Assembly (NCBI GenBank): GCA_022376925.1
Contig: JAIOJX010000005.1
Coordinates: 90,927,001 to 90,991,000, forward strand
Reading direction: 5' to 3'
DNA length: 64,000 nucleotides
DNA from: Tragulus kanchil
Lineage: Eukaryota; Chordata; Mammalia; Artiodactyla; Tragulidae
Within the stretch, counting starts at the first letter, position 1. Each line of letters starts with the position of its first letter. A program made the translations under genes and the position numbers. This document shows, piece after piece, positions 33,861-44,524 of this stretch. The notes under the pieces were generated by a model, which saw only the letters and a program-made list of their open reading frames with translations, did no database searches and was not told where the DNA came from.

Positions 33861-33997
33861 ACCGGTACTTCTATAAATAAGAAAGATCCAAGGGTATGAG
33901 CTTTAGTAACAGTGTCATGTTATTTACAGGTGTATATCACAAAAGTTATTGAGTTATATATATATATATATGTATTTACATATATGTATATATGTGT

Positions 33998-34035
<38 letters not shown>

Positions 34036-34397
34036 TTTTTAGATCCTTTTCCCTTATAGATTATTACAAAACACTAATTATAGTTCCCTATGCTATACAG
34101 TGGGTACCTTTTGGTTATCTATTTTATATATAATAGTATGTATATGTTAATCCCAAACTCCTAATTTATACTTTTTATAATACAAAAAACACTTTTCGGA
34201 AGCATGTGGATATATTCCTATTCAAATCAGAAATAAAAATTTTAAAGTTAACTTAATATGTCAGAGGTCTTTTATCCTTTTCCTTATATATTTTTAGAGA
34301 GCTTTTTAATGTTGTAATTTAGGGGGGAGCTATTTTTAATCTAAAGTTCAAAGCCTCACTGCACTCTAAATATGCTTTTCTTTTTGTTTTTGCTTAG

Positions 34398-34629
34398 GAT
34401 CCACCAAGAAACACCTCTTTGATCTCACGTTACAATGGAATTTAAAAAGTCCCCTGATGGTGGCTGGGGCTGGGTGATTGTGCTCGCTCCTTCTTTACTC
34501 AGTTTTTGTGTTACGGATCTCCGTTAGCTGTTGGCGTCTTGTACGTAGAATGGCTGGATGCCTTTGGTGAAGGAAAAGGAAAAACAGCCTGGATTGGTTC
34601 CCTTGCAAGTGGAGTTGGCTTGCTTGCAA
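34398..34629 (+). pseudogene. Second copy of the SLC16A9 start exon, frameshifted
   Basis: This is a near-perfect direct copy of 33299-33531, including the splice acceptor, ATG (34435) and splice donor. It lies 1098-1099 bases downstream as part of a larger 1.1 kb duplication. One T present in the first copy is missing between 34486 and 34487. After 17 correct codons the frame shifts and reaches TAG at 34525-34527 (codon 31). If real and spliced in, it would give a transcript with two start exons and a phase conflict. The most likely explanation is an assembly duplication with an uncorrected base error, because many unrelated segments of this window are duplicated in the same way. A genuine exon duplication cannot be excluded from sequence alone. 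Confidence 0.9.
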
Positions 34630-34926
34630 GTAAGTGAATAAATATATGCTTCACCTCACTCATTAATTGTTTAATTACGTTTGCTGCATCATTAACATAG
34701 TACAAGGCCTAGGAGGTTACTTTTTTCCCCCAGAGTATAACACCTACTTTTCTGCCTTCATTGAGATTATAAATCTCTCCTTCTCTGTAACAAATATGTG
34801 TGAAGATTCAGGAATTCCGTAAGGTATTTAATCATCCATTTCTTTGTTCATTTATTTGCTTGCTGTGTGCCAGGCGTTGTGCTAGATGCTGGATATGAAA
34901 GGATGAACAATTAAAACATCGTTTAT

Positions 34927-37251
34927 TTCTGCCTTTAAGAGGCTCAGTCTAGTGAGATACCGGTACTTCTATAAATAAGAAAGATCCAAGGGTATGAGGG
35001 TAGTGATCCAGGTATGGCCAATGAATGACCAAAAGGCTGAATGCTTTTCATCAGTTCTGGGAACAGTTCCTTTGTGATTCATAATTACTCCTCTCTGATT
35101 CAGATATTCTGTGATCAGATTGCATGTCCTACATTTGTGTCACCTTCTTAAGTAAAGTTTGACATGGCAAAGAGTAGTCCCATCTCACAATGATGATGCC
35201 ATTAAGGATTTAAATATAGTGTTAGGTAAGTGATGTATTTTGTGTGACCTTCCTATAATGTCTCCATAAGTAATATTGTTGATTAATATTTATCAAGTAT
35301 TATATAATAGTGATTCTTAACATCTTTTGAGAGCGTAGTGGAGGGACTTTTTTAAGGATTAAAATAATATGCACTTCAACTTCTAGGGTCATGGCTTGAA
35401 CTCTGCAGTACATTTAAGTGATCATTAGCCTAACTTATTTGGAACTAGTTAAGAACAGACATGCTAAGATGTAGCCCTGGAATCTTTTTCTGTGCTATAA
35501 ACTTGACATGATTCATTGAGCACATCATAATCTCTATTCTTATCGGAAAATAAGGACAGTGAATGTGGTGATTTATAAGGTTTTTTTTTCATCTTTAAAA
35601 TAATTTCCAAAGAAAATGCATTGGCCATTCCTTATTTTAAATGTTATCTTTCCTGATCACTAAAGGCAGCTTCTTAAAACAAAATAAAACACAAGCAGTT
35701 GCTTCCAACTGATGCATTACCTTGTGAAATTAAAAACACTACTTGAAAAACAAGGCTGGATCATCTGGCCATGTCAGATAAGATAACTAAGCCTAACTAA
35801 ACAAATGAAAATAACACTGTCATTATAAGCTTAAGAAAAACAGGAAACAGTTACCAAGATTTGTTTGAAAAAAATTTTCAAAATGTGGACTGTTTATAAA
35901 ACTGTCAGAGTACAAGTTGATGATGGTTGATATGTTTGAGAGTATAATTTTTATTTTATTTTTTTGAAAGTATAATTTTTAAAGAATGATCTGGTGAGAA
36001 GAGAATTTTTAAATGTTGTCCAATTAGACATCATTTCTATTAGCAAATGCAAAGTTAAATAAGAATGCAATTACCTTGCCTTCCAGCTTTTTCTGCCTTT
36101 AAGAGGCTCAGTCTAGTGAGATACCGGTACTTCTATAAATAAGAAAGATCCAAGGGTATGAGGGTAGTGATCCAGGTATGGCCAATGAATGACCAAAAGG
36201 CTGAATGCTTTTCATCAGTTCTGGGAACAGTTCCTTTGTGATTCATAATTACTCCTCTCTGATTCAGATATTCTGTGATCAGATTGCATGTCCTACATTT
36301 GTGTCACCTTCTTAAGTAAAGTTTGACATGGCAAAGAGTAGTCCCATCTCACAATGATGATGCCATTAAGGATTTAAATATAGTGTTAGGTAAGTGATGT
36401 ATTTTGTGTGACCTTCCTATAATGTCTCCATAAGTAATATTGTTGATTAATATTTATCAAGTATTATATAATAGTGATTCTTAACATCTTTTGAGAGCGT
36501 AGTGGAGGGACTTTTTTAAGGATTAAAATAATATGCACTTCAACTTCTAGGGTCATGGCTTGAACTCTGCAGTACATTTAAGTGATCATTAGCCTAACTT
36601 ATTTGGAACTAGTTAAGAACAGACATGCTAAGATGTAGCCCTGGAATCTTTTTCTGTGCTATAAACTTGACATGATTCATTGAGCACATCATAATCTCTA
36701 TTCTTATCGGAAAATAAGGACAGTGAATGTGGTGATTTATAAGGTTTTTTTTTCATCTTTAAAATAATTTCCAAAGAAAATGCATTGGCCATTCCTTATT
36801 TTAAATGTTATCTTTCCTGATCACTAAAGGCAGCTTCTTAAAACAAAATAAAACACAAGCAGTTGCTTCCAACTGATGCATTACCTTGTGAAATTAAAAA
36901 CACTACTTGAAAAACAAGGCTGGATCATCTGGCCATGTCAGATAAGATAACTAAGCCTAACTAAACAAATGAAAATAACACTGTCATTATAAGCTTAAGA
37001 AAAACAGGAAACAGTTACCAAGATTTGTTTGAAAAAAATTTTCAAAATGTGGACTGTTTATAAAACTGTCAGAGTACAAGTTGATGATGGTTGATATGTT
37101 TGAGAGTATAATTTTTATTTTATTTTTTTGAAAGTATAATTTTTAAAGAATGATCTGGTGAGAAGAGAATTTTTAAATGTTGTCCAATTAGACATCATTT
37201 CTATTAGCAAATGCAAAGTTAAATAAGAATGCAATTACCTTGCCTTCCAGC
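34927..37251. repeat. Direct duplication 11 (unit 1164 bp), overlapping duplication 10
   Basis: Copy one is 34927-36087 and copy two is 36091-37251, with a 3-base linker. The segment 34927-34998 is shared with the previous duplication and so occurs three times (33829, 34927 and 36091). I see no other differences. The unit is intronic, AT-rich and without recognised repeats apart from the L2-like end. Confidence 0.95.
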
Positions 37252-38221
37252 AAGGGTCAAAGGGTAATTGAAATACTATCTCTATTAGCACATACCTGGA
37301 GAACAGAGCTCTTTTTCATGAGGTTTGTCTAGGTAAGACTTGAGGGTTTGAGGCTTCAGGGAATCTAAGATCTTTCTAGATTTTAGATCTCTTTCGATCT
37401 GGGTGGGGGTGGCCAAAGCTGATGCTGAAACTCTGAAAACTGAACTGTAAGCTCTCTATTTTCTGCAGGTTCCCAGGTGAATGACTAGTTTGTCTCAGGG
37501 ACTGTGAGCAGCCCCCTTCACTTGTAGGCAGGGTCAGCTCCATAATTTACAAGCCAATGTTCAAAATAAAAATGCAGGGCTTCTTGTTAAAAAAGTTGAG
37601 GATTTCCAGATAGCAACAGCAGGGCAGCAGACCAAGTCCATGGCCCTTTTCAGAGCCAAGTCCTGTCCCGCTTGTTGGGCTGGAGAGAGAGGGAGCATCC
37701 CACTGAATGTCCAGGGAGTAAACAAGTATTGAGGGAAATGTTGGACTGAAGTCAGAGCTAGTCTGAGTCCTGGTTCCAGTGTTCTATAGTGGAGGGATCC
37801 CATCAAGTCACTTACCTTCAATGTCTTCAGCTAGATGAAGAGACACTTGGATCAGCTAATCAAAGCTGGTGAAAATAAGCATAGAATATGGAGACCAGAG
37901 AGTTCCAGAATGAGGAAGCAGTGAGAAGAAAATGCTGGCTGGAGACCCAAGACTTATGGGCATGTGGATCTGTACTTGTGCCTGTGTGCACTTTAGTTAG
38001 TGGCCACCAAAATATCTGTGTTGTTGTCCTCCCTTGGCTCTTCATAGCATAAATTAAGGGACAGGTTCTGAGAGCCATGGTAATATGATGTCTGGCAGTG
38101 CTTGAGCCACATTCATCTTCTGCTTTGTTGACAACTTTGTTCTACAGAGAAACAAACAGGTCAGCACTACCTTGGAAACCGGGAAAGTACATCTCATGAT
38201 GGTTATCAGTGATACTTTTTC
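34999..38221. other. Intron 2 DNA without recognised repeats or genes
   Basis: This is AT-rich intronic sequence, internally doubled by duplication 11. After 37251 it is single-copy. Open frames on the minus strand at 37561-38078 show no domain or splice support. Confidence 0.55.
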
Positions 38222-38512
38222 TTTTAATTTTATTTATTTACTTACTTCTGGTTGTGCTGGGTCTTCATTGCCACACACACAGGCTTTCTCTAGCTGTGAC
38301 AAGTGAAGTCTATTCTCTAGCTGTAGTGCCAGGGCTTCTCACTGATGGCTTCTCTTGTTGCAGAGCATAGGCTCTAGAGCTTGGGCTCAGTAGTTGTAGT
38401 GCATGGACTTAGTTGCCCCATGGCATGTGGGATCTTCCCAGAACAGGAATAGAACCCGTCTCCCCTACATTGGCAGGAAATTATGGACCACTGGACAACC
38501 AGGGAAGTCCTA
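38222..38512 (-). mobile_element. CHR-type SINE, antisense
   Basis: TTTATTTATTTACTTACTTCTGG, GTGCTGGGTCTTCATTGCC and the reversed head CCACTGGACAACCAGGGAAGTCC mark a full element. Confidence 0.86.
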
Positions 38513-39044
38513 TCAGTGATTCTTAACTAGAAAGATAGTCAGAATCATCTGCAGAAAAATTTCACCATCTAAATGCCTAGATTTGACCCTTAGATACTCT
38601 AATTCAGTCAGTCTGTAATGGAGCCCATCTACATGAATCATCTGAAGTGATTTTCAAGTTGGGAACTACTACTGGCTTCATTCTGGTACCTTTTCATATT
38701 TTTCAAATGTATAGTTTGGTATTGACTTATTTAGGAAGAGAAATACTGTAGGTTTCTGCTTGAATGTGTCACTCCTTGTGCAATGTAAATTGTGTCCAGT
38801 GGCTCCAGTTCTGGTGAAAAATCACAGAAATGGACATCTTTTCACCCTTTTTCATAAAAATTAGTTTATATGCATATATATGTATGTGTGTGTGTATCTG
38901 TTTATATGTATTTACAACAATACATCTTTGATAGTTGCTCTTCAATTCAGGAGTATGTATGAATTACTTGAGCTTATTTAAAAAGCCAGTTTCTTTCTTC
39001 TCAGTTCTTTGAAGATAGGGATTGTCCTAGAAATCTTCATCTTT
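38513..39044. other. Intron 2 DNA, no recognised feature
   Basis: There is a TG/TA-rich stretch at 38868-38910. I see no gene. Confidence 0.5.
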
Positions 39045-39376
39045 TTAAAAAAATTATTTATTTATTTTTGGCTATTCTGGGTTTTCACTGCTTATGCAGG
39101 CTCTTCTCTAGGTACAGGGAGTGGAGACTACTCTCTAGTTAAGGCAAGCAGGCTTCTTGTTGTGGAACTTGGGCTGTAAGGCAGACAGGCTTAAATCCTT
39201 GTAGCACATGGGCTCAATAGTTGCGACTCGTGAGTCTCTAGAGTGTAGCTTCAACAGTTGTGGCTCATGGGCTTGGTTGCTCCACAGCATGTGGGATCTT
39301 CCCAGGTCAGGGATTGAACTTGTGTCTCCTGCATTGACAGGCGAACTCTTCACCGCTGAGCTACCAGGGAAGTCCT
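39045..39376 (-). mobile_element. CHR-type SINE, antisense (first of three)
   Basis: TTATTTATTTATTTTTGGC, TTCTGGGTTTTCACTGC and the reversed head CCGCTGAGCTACCAGGGAAGTCC mark a full element. Confidence 0.86.
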
Positions 39377-39399
39377 GGAATCCTTGTTTTTTATCATTT

Positions 39400-39558
39400 A
39401 AAAAATACGTTTATTTATCTGTCTGCGCCAGGTCTTACTGTGGCACGTTGGATCTTTGTTGCTGTGTGTGAGATCTAGTTCCTTGACCAGGGATCAAGCC
39501 CAGGTTCCCTGCATTGGGAGTGGGGAGTCTTAGCCACTGGACCACTAGGGAAATCCTA
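39400..39558 (-). mobile_element. CHR-type SINE, short, antisense (second of three)
   Basis: TTTATTTATCTGTCTGCGCC, TTGACCAGGGATCAAGCCC and CCACTGGACCACTAGGGAAATCC identify it. Confidence 0.82.
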
Positions 39559-39774
39559 GGGATCTTCTTTTCAACTTGCTCCCCAAATGATTCTTCTGAA
39601 GCAAACCATATCATACCTGAGCAACACAAGTTGTTTTCTTCACTTAGTTTTGTCTGGAGAAGACCTGATAGGCTTGAAGGCTTAGACAATTGTATGATCC
39701 ACCCTCTAGAGATTTATAGTTGAACAAGTGTAGCAGAAGCACCTTTGCCAAGCAACATACAATTTCTACTTTTT

Positions 39775-39963
39775 AAAGAAAATATTTATTTTACTGTTTA
39801 TTTGGTTGCACTGGGTCTTGGTTGTGGCATGTGGGATCTTTAGTTGTAGCATGTGAATGCTTAGTTGTGGCATGTGGGATCTAGTTCCCAGATCAGGGAT
39901 TGAACCTGGGCCCCCTGCTTTGGGAGCTTGGAATCTTAGCTGCTGGACTGCCAGGGAAGTCCC
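39775..39963 (-). mobile_element. CHR-type SINE, antisense (third of three)
   Basis: TATTTGGTTGCACTGGGTCTTGG, repeated TGTGGCATGTGGGATCT motifs and CTGGACTGCCAGGGAAGTCCC identify it. Confidence 0.85.
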
Positions 39964-39989
39964 ACAAATACTATTTTTCATCTACTTGT

Positions 39990-40215
39990 CCCTTTTTGTA
40001 CCTGGCTCAGTAGTGACCACCTTCACTTACTCGACCTTCATAACAACACACTGGAGTAGGCATTACTGTCCTTAGGGTTTAGTGACCTGCCCAAGATGAA
40101 ACCTGCTAAGTCTATTTCTTCATCTTTAAATAGGAGATAATGAAAGTACCTACCTTATAATTTCTGTGTGGGAAAATCGAGATGGTGCTTGGGATATGAT
40201 AGTTACTCAAATATT
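39990..40215 (-). repeat. MIR-type relic
   Basis: CTTCATAACAACACACTGGAG, GTGACCTGCCCAAGATGAAAC, TTCTTCATCTTTAAATAGG and ACCTTATAATTTCTGTG keep MIR-like order in part. Two relics may overlap. Confidence 0.5.
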
Positions 40216-40227
40216 AGTAATTAGAGA

Positions 40228-42466
40228 ATATTTCCTCACAAATAAAATTACTCTTCCAGGCAGTTCCAACCATACTGTAGAATCTGCAAAAGAAAGGGAC
40301 CCTTCAGCATGAAATACAAAGATATTTCTAGGGCAAGGGGAAGGAGGGAGAGCTGTCAAGATTATACCTACCTGTGTGCTAAGGCGGTTCATTTGTGTCC
40401 AGCCCTGAGAACTGTAATCCACCAGACTCATCTGTCTGTGGGGAGACAGACAAGAATACTGGAGTGGGTTGCCATCCTCTCCTCCAAGGGATCTTCCAGA
40501 CTCAGGGATTAAACCTTTATCTCTTATGTCTCTTGCATTGGCAGGCAGGTTCTTTACCACTAGTGCCACCTGGGAAGCCCCATGATTGTACCTAAGCATC
40601 TGGAATATAAATCACACCCATTTTCTTTAACAAACCTAGATTTGGACAATAGCTCAGAATAGTGAAAAGACATGCCATTCTTAACTTTGTGCTCTATAAT
40701 CTGAATTCTTTCTCTTTGAAACGAGTAATTGAGAAATACTGAGAAATAGACTTTTCACCTGAATTGTTTTTCCAGACGATCCTTGGGATGAATAAAACTG
40801 AATAGGAAGGATTTGGTCTCCCCGGGTTACAGCCACTGTCATTACAGCCACTCAGAGCCTGCTGTCCCCTATGTTAGGGAGGCCTAGATAGAAGACATCT
40901 CTATTACCAATGATTTATAGTCTCAGGAAAGAGACAGGAGAAAAAGGTAGTGATCCTTTGAGACTCCACCACAAATACCAAGAACAGCAAGAACAAGATA
41001 GTCTCTGGAGTTTTATAGAGATAGGCTGTGAAGCGGGCACGTGGAGGGTGGGCTGGGCAAGGCAGGTGGGCAAGGAGAGGCAGTCCATGCAGAGTCGCCA
41101 TTATGCAAAGGCCTGGTGCCTGTGCTGCTGGTGACGCAGTCTGGTAGAGTACATTTGGCTGGAGAAGGAGGGATTGTGTCAAGAGGTGTCAAAGTTGGTG
41201 TCAACTTGGCTGGGCTACATTCAGCGATTATTGAAACACTCACAGAGGTGTGGCTGTGTAGGTGTTTTATAGATGTGCTCTAAGTCCATAATCAATTGAC
41301 TCTAAGTCAGCGAGATTACCTCAGATAAACGAAGTGGATCCGTTTTTAAATATATTTCCTCACAAATAAAATTACTCTTCCAGGCAGTTCCAACCATACT
41401 GTAGAATCTGCAAAAGAAAGGGACCCTTCAGCATGAAATACAAAGATATTTCTAGGGCAAGGGGAAGGAGGGAGAGCTGTCAAGATTATACCTACCTGTG
41501 TGCTAAGGCGGTTCATTTGTGTCCAGCCCTGAGAACTGTAATCCACCAGACTCATCTGTCTGTGGGGAGACAGACAAGAATACTGGAGTGGGTTGCCATC
41601 CTCTCCTCCAAGGGATCTTCCAGACTCAGGGATTAAACCTTTATCTCTTATGTCTCTTGCATTGGCAGGCAGGTTCTTTACCACTAGTGCCACCTGGGAA
41701 GCCCCATGATTGTACCTAAGCATCTGGAATATAAATCACACCCATTTTCTTTAACAAACCTAGATTTGGACAATAGCTCAGAATAGTGAAAAGACATGCC
41801 ATTCTTAACTTTGTGCTCTATAATCTGAATTCTTTCTCTTTGAAACGAGTAATTGAGAAATACTGAGAAATAGACTTTTCACCTGAATTGTTTTTCCAGA
41901 CGATCCTTGGGATGAATAAAACTGAATAGGAAGGATTTGGTCTCCCTGGGTTACAGCCACTGTCATTACAGCCACTCAGAGCCTGCTGTCCCCTATGTTA
42001 GGGAGGCCTAGATAGAAGACATCTCTATTACCAATGATTTATAGTCTCAGGAAAGAGACAGGAGAAAAAGGTAGTGATCCTTTGAGACTCCACCACAAAT
42101 ACCAAGAACAGCAAGAACAAGATAGTCTCTGGAGTTTTATAGAGATAGGCTGTGAAGCGGGCACGTGGAGGGTGGGCTGGGCAAGGCAGGTGGGCAAGGA
42201 GAGGCAGTCCATGCAGAGTCGCCATTATGCAAAGGCCTGGTGCCTGTGCTGCTGGTGACGCAGTCTGGTAGAGTACATTTGGCTGGAGAAGGAGGGATTG
42301 TGTCAAGAGGTGTCAAAGTTGGTGTCAACTTGGCTGGGCTACATTCAGCGATTATTGAAACACTCACAGAGGTGTGGCTGTGTAGGTGTTTTATAGATGT
42401 GCTCTAAGTCCATAATCAATTGACTCTAAGTCAGCGAGATTACCTCAGATAAACGAAGTGGATCCG
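40228..42466. repeat. Direct duplication 12 (unit 1124 bp)
   Basis: Copy one is 40228-41342 and copy two is 41352-42466, with a 9-base linker (41343-41351). One substitution is seen (C at 40823 versus T at 41947). The unit includes an antisense Bov-tA. Confidence 0.95.
40385..40582 (-). mobile_element. Bov-tA SINE, antisense (copy at 41509-41706)
   Basis: GGAGTGGGTTGCCATCCTCTCC, GCATTGGCAGGCAGGTTC and ACCACTAGTGCCACCTGGGAAGCCCC mark the reversed element. Confidence 0.85.
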
Positions 42467-42700
42467 ATTCAATCTGTTGAAAGACTTTATGAGCAGAAGG
42501 GAGCTTTTCCAGAAGAAGAAATTCAGCCTGCGGGCTGTGGCTTCATCCTGTGGGAGAGAGTTCCAACCTGCCCTTACTGATACTTGTCCTGTGGGTACCA
42601 TACTTGCCTTGCCAGGCCCCACAACTGCATAAGCCAGTTCCTTGCAATAAATCTCTTAGTGTACATGTACTTTTAGTTCTGGTTCTCTGGTCAAAATCTG
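41195..42700 (+). repeat. Ancient mammalian interspersed repeat, interrupted by duplication 12
   Basis: GTGTCAACTTGGCTGGGCTAC (41199), repeated at 42323, is followed past 42466 by TGTTGAAAGACTTTATGAGCAG, CCCCACAACTGCATAAGCCAG and CAATAAATCTCTTAG (42645-42660). This order is familiar from a widespread eutherian repeat, but I do not assign a family name. The true element would be about 380 bases with the duplication removed. Confidence 0.5.
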
Positions 42701-42755
42701 AAAGACATAGAAGGAATGGAAGATCATTGAACTAATGGGCAGTCATGGCCATAGG

Positions 42756-42793
<38 letters not shown>

Positions 42794-42805
42794 TACATAC
42801 ATATA
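42756..42805. repeat. TA/CA microsatellite
   Basis: About ten TA units are followed by eight CA units and ATAC repeats, next to the tail of an antisense SINE. Confidence 0.85.
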
Positions 42806-43213
42806 TACTTTCAGTTGTGCTGGGTTGATATTTTGTGTTGCTCTTTGTTGCTGCACACTGGCTTTTCTCTAGTTGCAGAGATCAGGGACCATCCTCTAGC
42901 AGCAGTGCACCGGCTTCTCACTGCGGTGGCTTCTCTTGTAGTGGAGCACAGGCTGTAAGTGTGTGGGCTTCAGTAGTTGTGGTAGTGAGCCCTAGACTCC
43001 AAGGGCTCCAGTACTTGAGGCACATGGGCTTAGTTGCTCCACAGCATTTGGAATGTTCCCAGACCTGGGATTGAACCCTTGATACATGCATTGGCAGGCA
43101 AATTCTTTTTTTTTCCTTAATTTTAAATTTATTTTTAATTGAAGGCTAGTTGCTTTATAGGATTTTGTTTGGCAGGCAAATTCATACCCACTGGACCACC
43201 AGGGAAGTCCTCA
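42806..43213 (-). mobile_element. CHR-type SINE, antisense, carrying a short L1 insertion
   Basis: GTTGTGCTGGGTTGATATTTTG through GGTGGCTTCTCTTG and GATTGAACCCTTGATACATGC. The head resumes at 43184 (ATACCCACTGGACCACCAGGGAAGTCC) after an inserted piece flanked by a 15-base duplication. Confidence 0.85.
43106..43168 (-). mobile_element. Severely truncated L1 3' end, antisense
   Basis: A T-run, then TTTTTAATTGAAGGCTAGTTGC and TTTATAGGATTTTG. This is about 63 bases of reversed L1 terminus between two copies of TTGGCAGGCAAATTC (43091-43105 and 43169-43183). Confidence 0.82.
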
Positions 43214-43290
43214 TTTTATTAATTTTTATTGGAGTATAGTTACTTTACAATATTGTGTTAATTTCTGCTGTACATATATACAGTGAAATA
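43214..43290 (-). mobile_element. L1 3' end fragment, antisense
   Basis: TTTTTATTGGAGTATAGTTAC and AATATTGTGTTAATTTCTGC match the reversed L1 3' UTR. Confidence 0.7.
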
Positions 43291-43980
43291 TTATTCAACC
43301 TCTTATTGTCTAAAGTTGAAAGAAGGCACTCTTTAGTTAGATAATTCCTCAAATTCAAGGAGAAGGGTGGGGCCATTTTTCTGACAACAAAGTTGCTGAT
43401 GGAGCAGAGGGATCTTTTGTTCTGTAGTTTTGTACTCCCAATAGATTGAATGGTCCCTTCTGTCTCATGTTTTGTTCTTAATTCCTCTCAAGGTCTTCCA
43501 ATCGCTAACGAGTCAGTACATCTATCCCTGGGTTAATAGAATGAGTCAGTACAGTCAACGAGTTTGCTGCCTGAGTTGCAAGTGTTGGCAGGGCAGGGTT
43601 TGAATATATCCATACAGTTTTACCCCCAAGCACTGTTGATTCCTTTGTGTAGGACCGAATTTCTGCTTTGTGTTACCTTGGCCCATTTCCAGTGTGCTAG
43701 GCAGGTCTAGGGTGGGTTGGTGAGAATCATGTAGGTCTTGCTGACTTGAAAAAAGCAAACGTACATAATCTGTCAAATCAAACCACAAGCAAAGGTGATC
43801 CGTACACTTGGGAGCAAGGATTTGAGTGAGTGTGACTCCGTAGTGCCTTTCCCTTCCTCAGGAAGATAAATTTGAAATTCCTGGTCTCAGCCGGAGTGAG
43901 AAATGAGGAATCTGCCAGTTGTTGGACTCCCTGCATTGTACATGGAGGTATGAGCGTCCTGAGTCCAATTAGTCTACTCT
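43291..43980. other. Intron 2 DNA, no recognised feature
   Basis: This is single-copy sequence. I see no gene or named repeat. Confidence 0.5.
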
Positions 43981-44069
43981 GTTATGGAAACTTTGCAGCA
44001 CTGTGAGCATGCAACCTAGTTACAATTTCATTTTATATGTGTACACACCCACATACACATACAGAATAT

Positions 44070-44277
44070 GTGTGCTCTATTGCTATAGTCATGTCTGACT
44101 CTTTGTGACTATGGACTGTAGCCTACCAGGCTCTTCTGTCCATGGTATTTATCTGGCAAGAACCCAGGAGTGGATTGCCATAGCCCTCCTCTAGGGGATC
44201 TTCCCAACCTAGGGATTAAATGCACATCTCCTACACTGAAGGCAAATTCTTCACTGCTAAGCCACCAGGGAAGCCCC
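44070..44277 (-). mobile_element. Bov-tA SINE, antisense (copy at 45180-45387)
   Basis: GTCATGTCTGACTCTTTGTGAC, CTACCAGGCTCTTCTGTCCATGG, AAGAACCCAGGAGTGGATTGCC and the reversed head GCTAAGCCACCAGGGAAGCCCC identify it. It ends in a short TA run (44283-44298). Confidence 0.87.
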
Positions 44278-44324
44278 ATAGGATATATATATATATATGA
44301 AAATTTCAATCTGCTACAATTTAA

Positions 44325-44524
44325 TTCTTTTTTTTAAGATTTTTTTGATGTGGACCATTTTAAAAGTCTTTATTGAATTTGTTACAATATTGCTTCTATT
44401 GTGCATGTTCTGTTTTTTTTGGCCTGGAGGCATGTAGGATCTTAGCTCTCTAACCAGGGATCAAACCTGCACCCGTTGCAATGGAAGCACAGAATCTAAA
44501 CCACTGAACCACCAGGGAAGTCCC
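44325..44524 (-). mobile_element. CHR-type SINE, antisense (copy at 45435-45634)
   Basis: GTGGACCATTTTAAAAGTC is the reversed CHR-1 tail, and CTAACCAGGGATCAAACC and CCACTGAACCACCAGGGAAGTCCC are the reversed head. Confidence 0.87.

Larger units (their letters stand above)
32811..34998. repeat. Direct duplication 10 (unit 1098-1099 bp), carries the SLC16A9 start exon
   Basis: Copy one is 32811-33900 and copy two is 33910-34998. In the first 90 or so bases of copy two there are about seven changes, nearly all to A or T. The remaining kilobase is identical apart from the 1-base deletion in the exon. It includes an L1 3' UTR with a TA microsatellite, the exon, and an L2-like relic. Confidence 0.96.

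Noticed and set aside
33912..34133. Frame rich in Tyr-Ile repeats
   Set aside because: It is a translation of the TA microsatellite in an L1 3' UTR.
40904..42407. Minus- and plus-strand frames of 74-92 codons with proline-rich translation, present twice
   Set aside because: They lie in intron 2 and an ancient repeat, have no splice context and are doubled by duplication 12.
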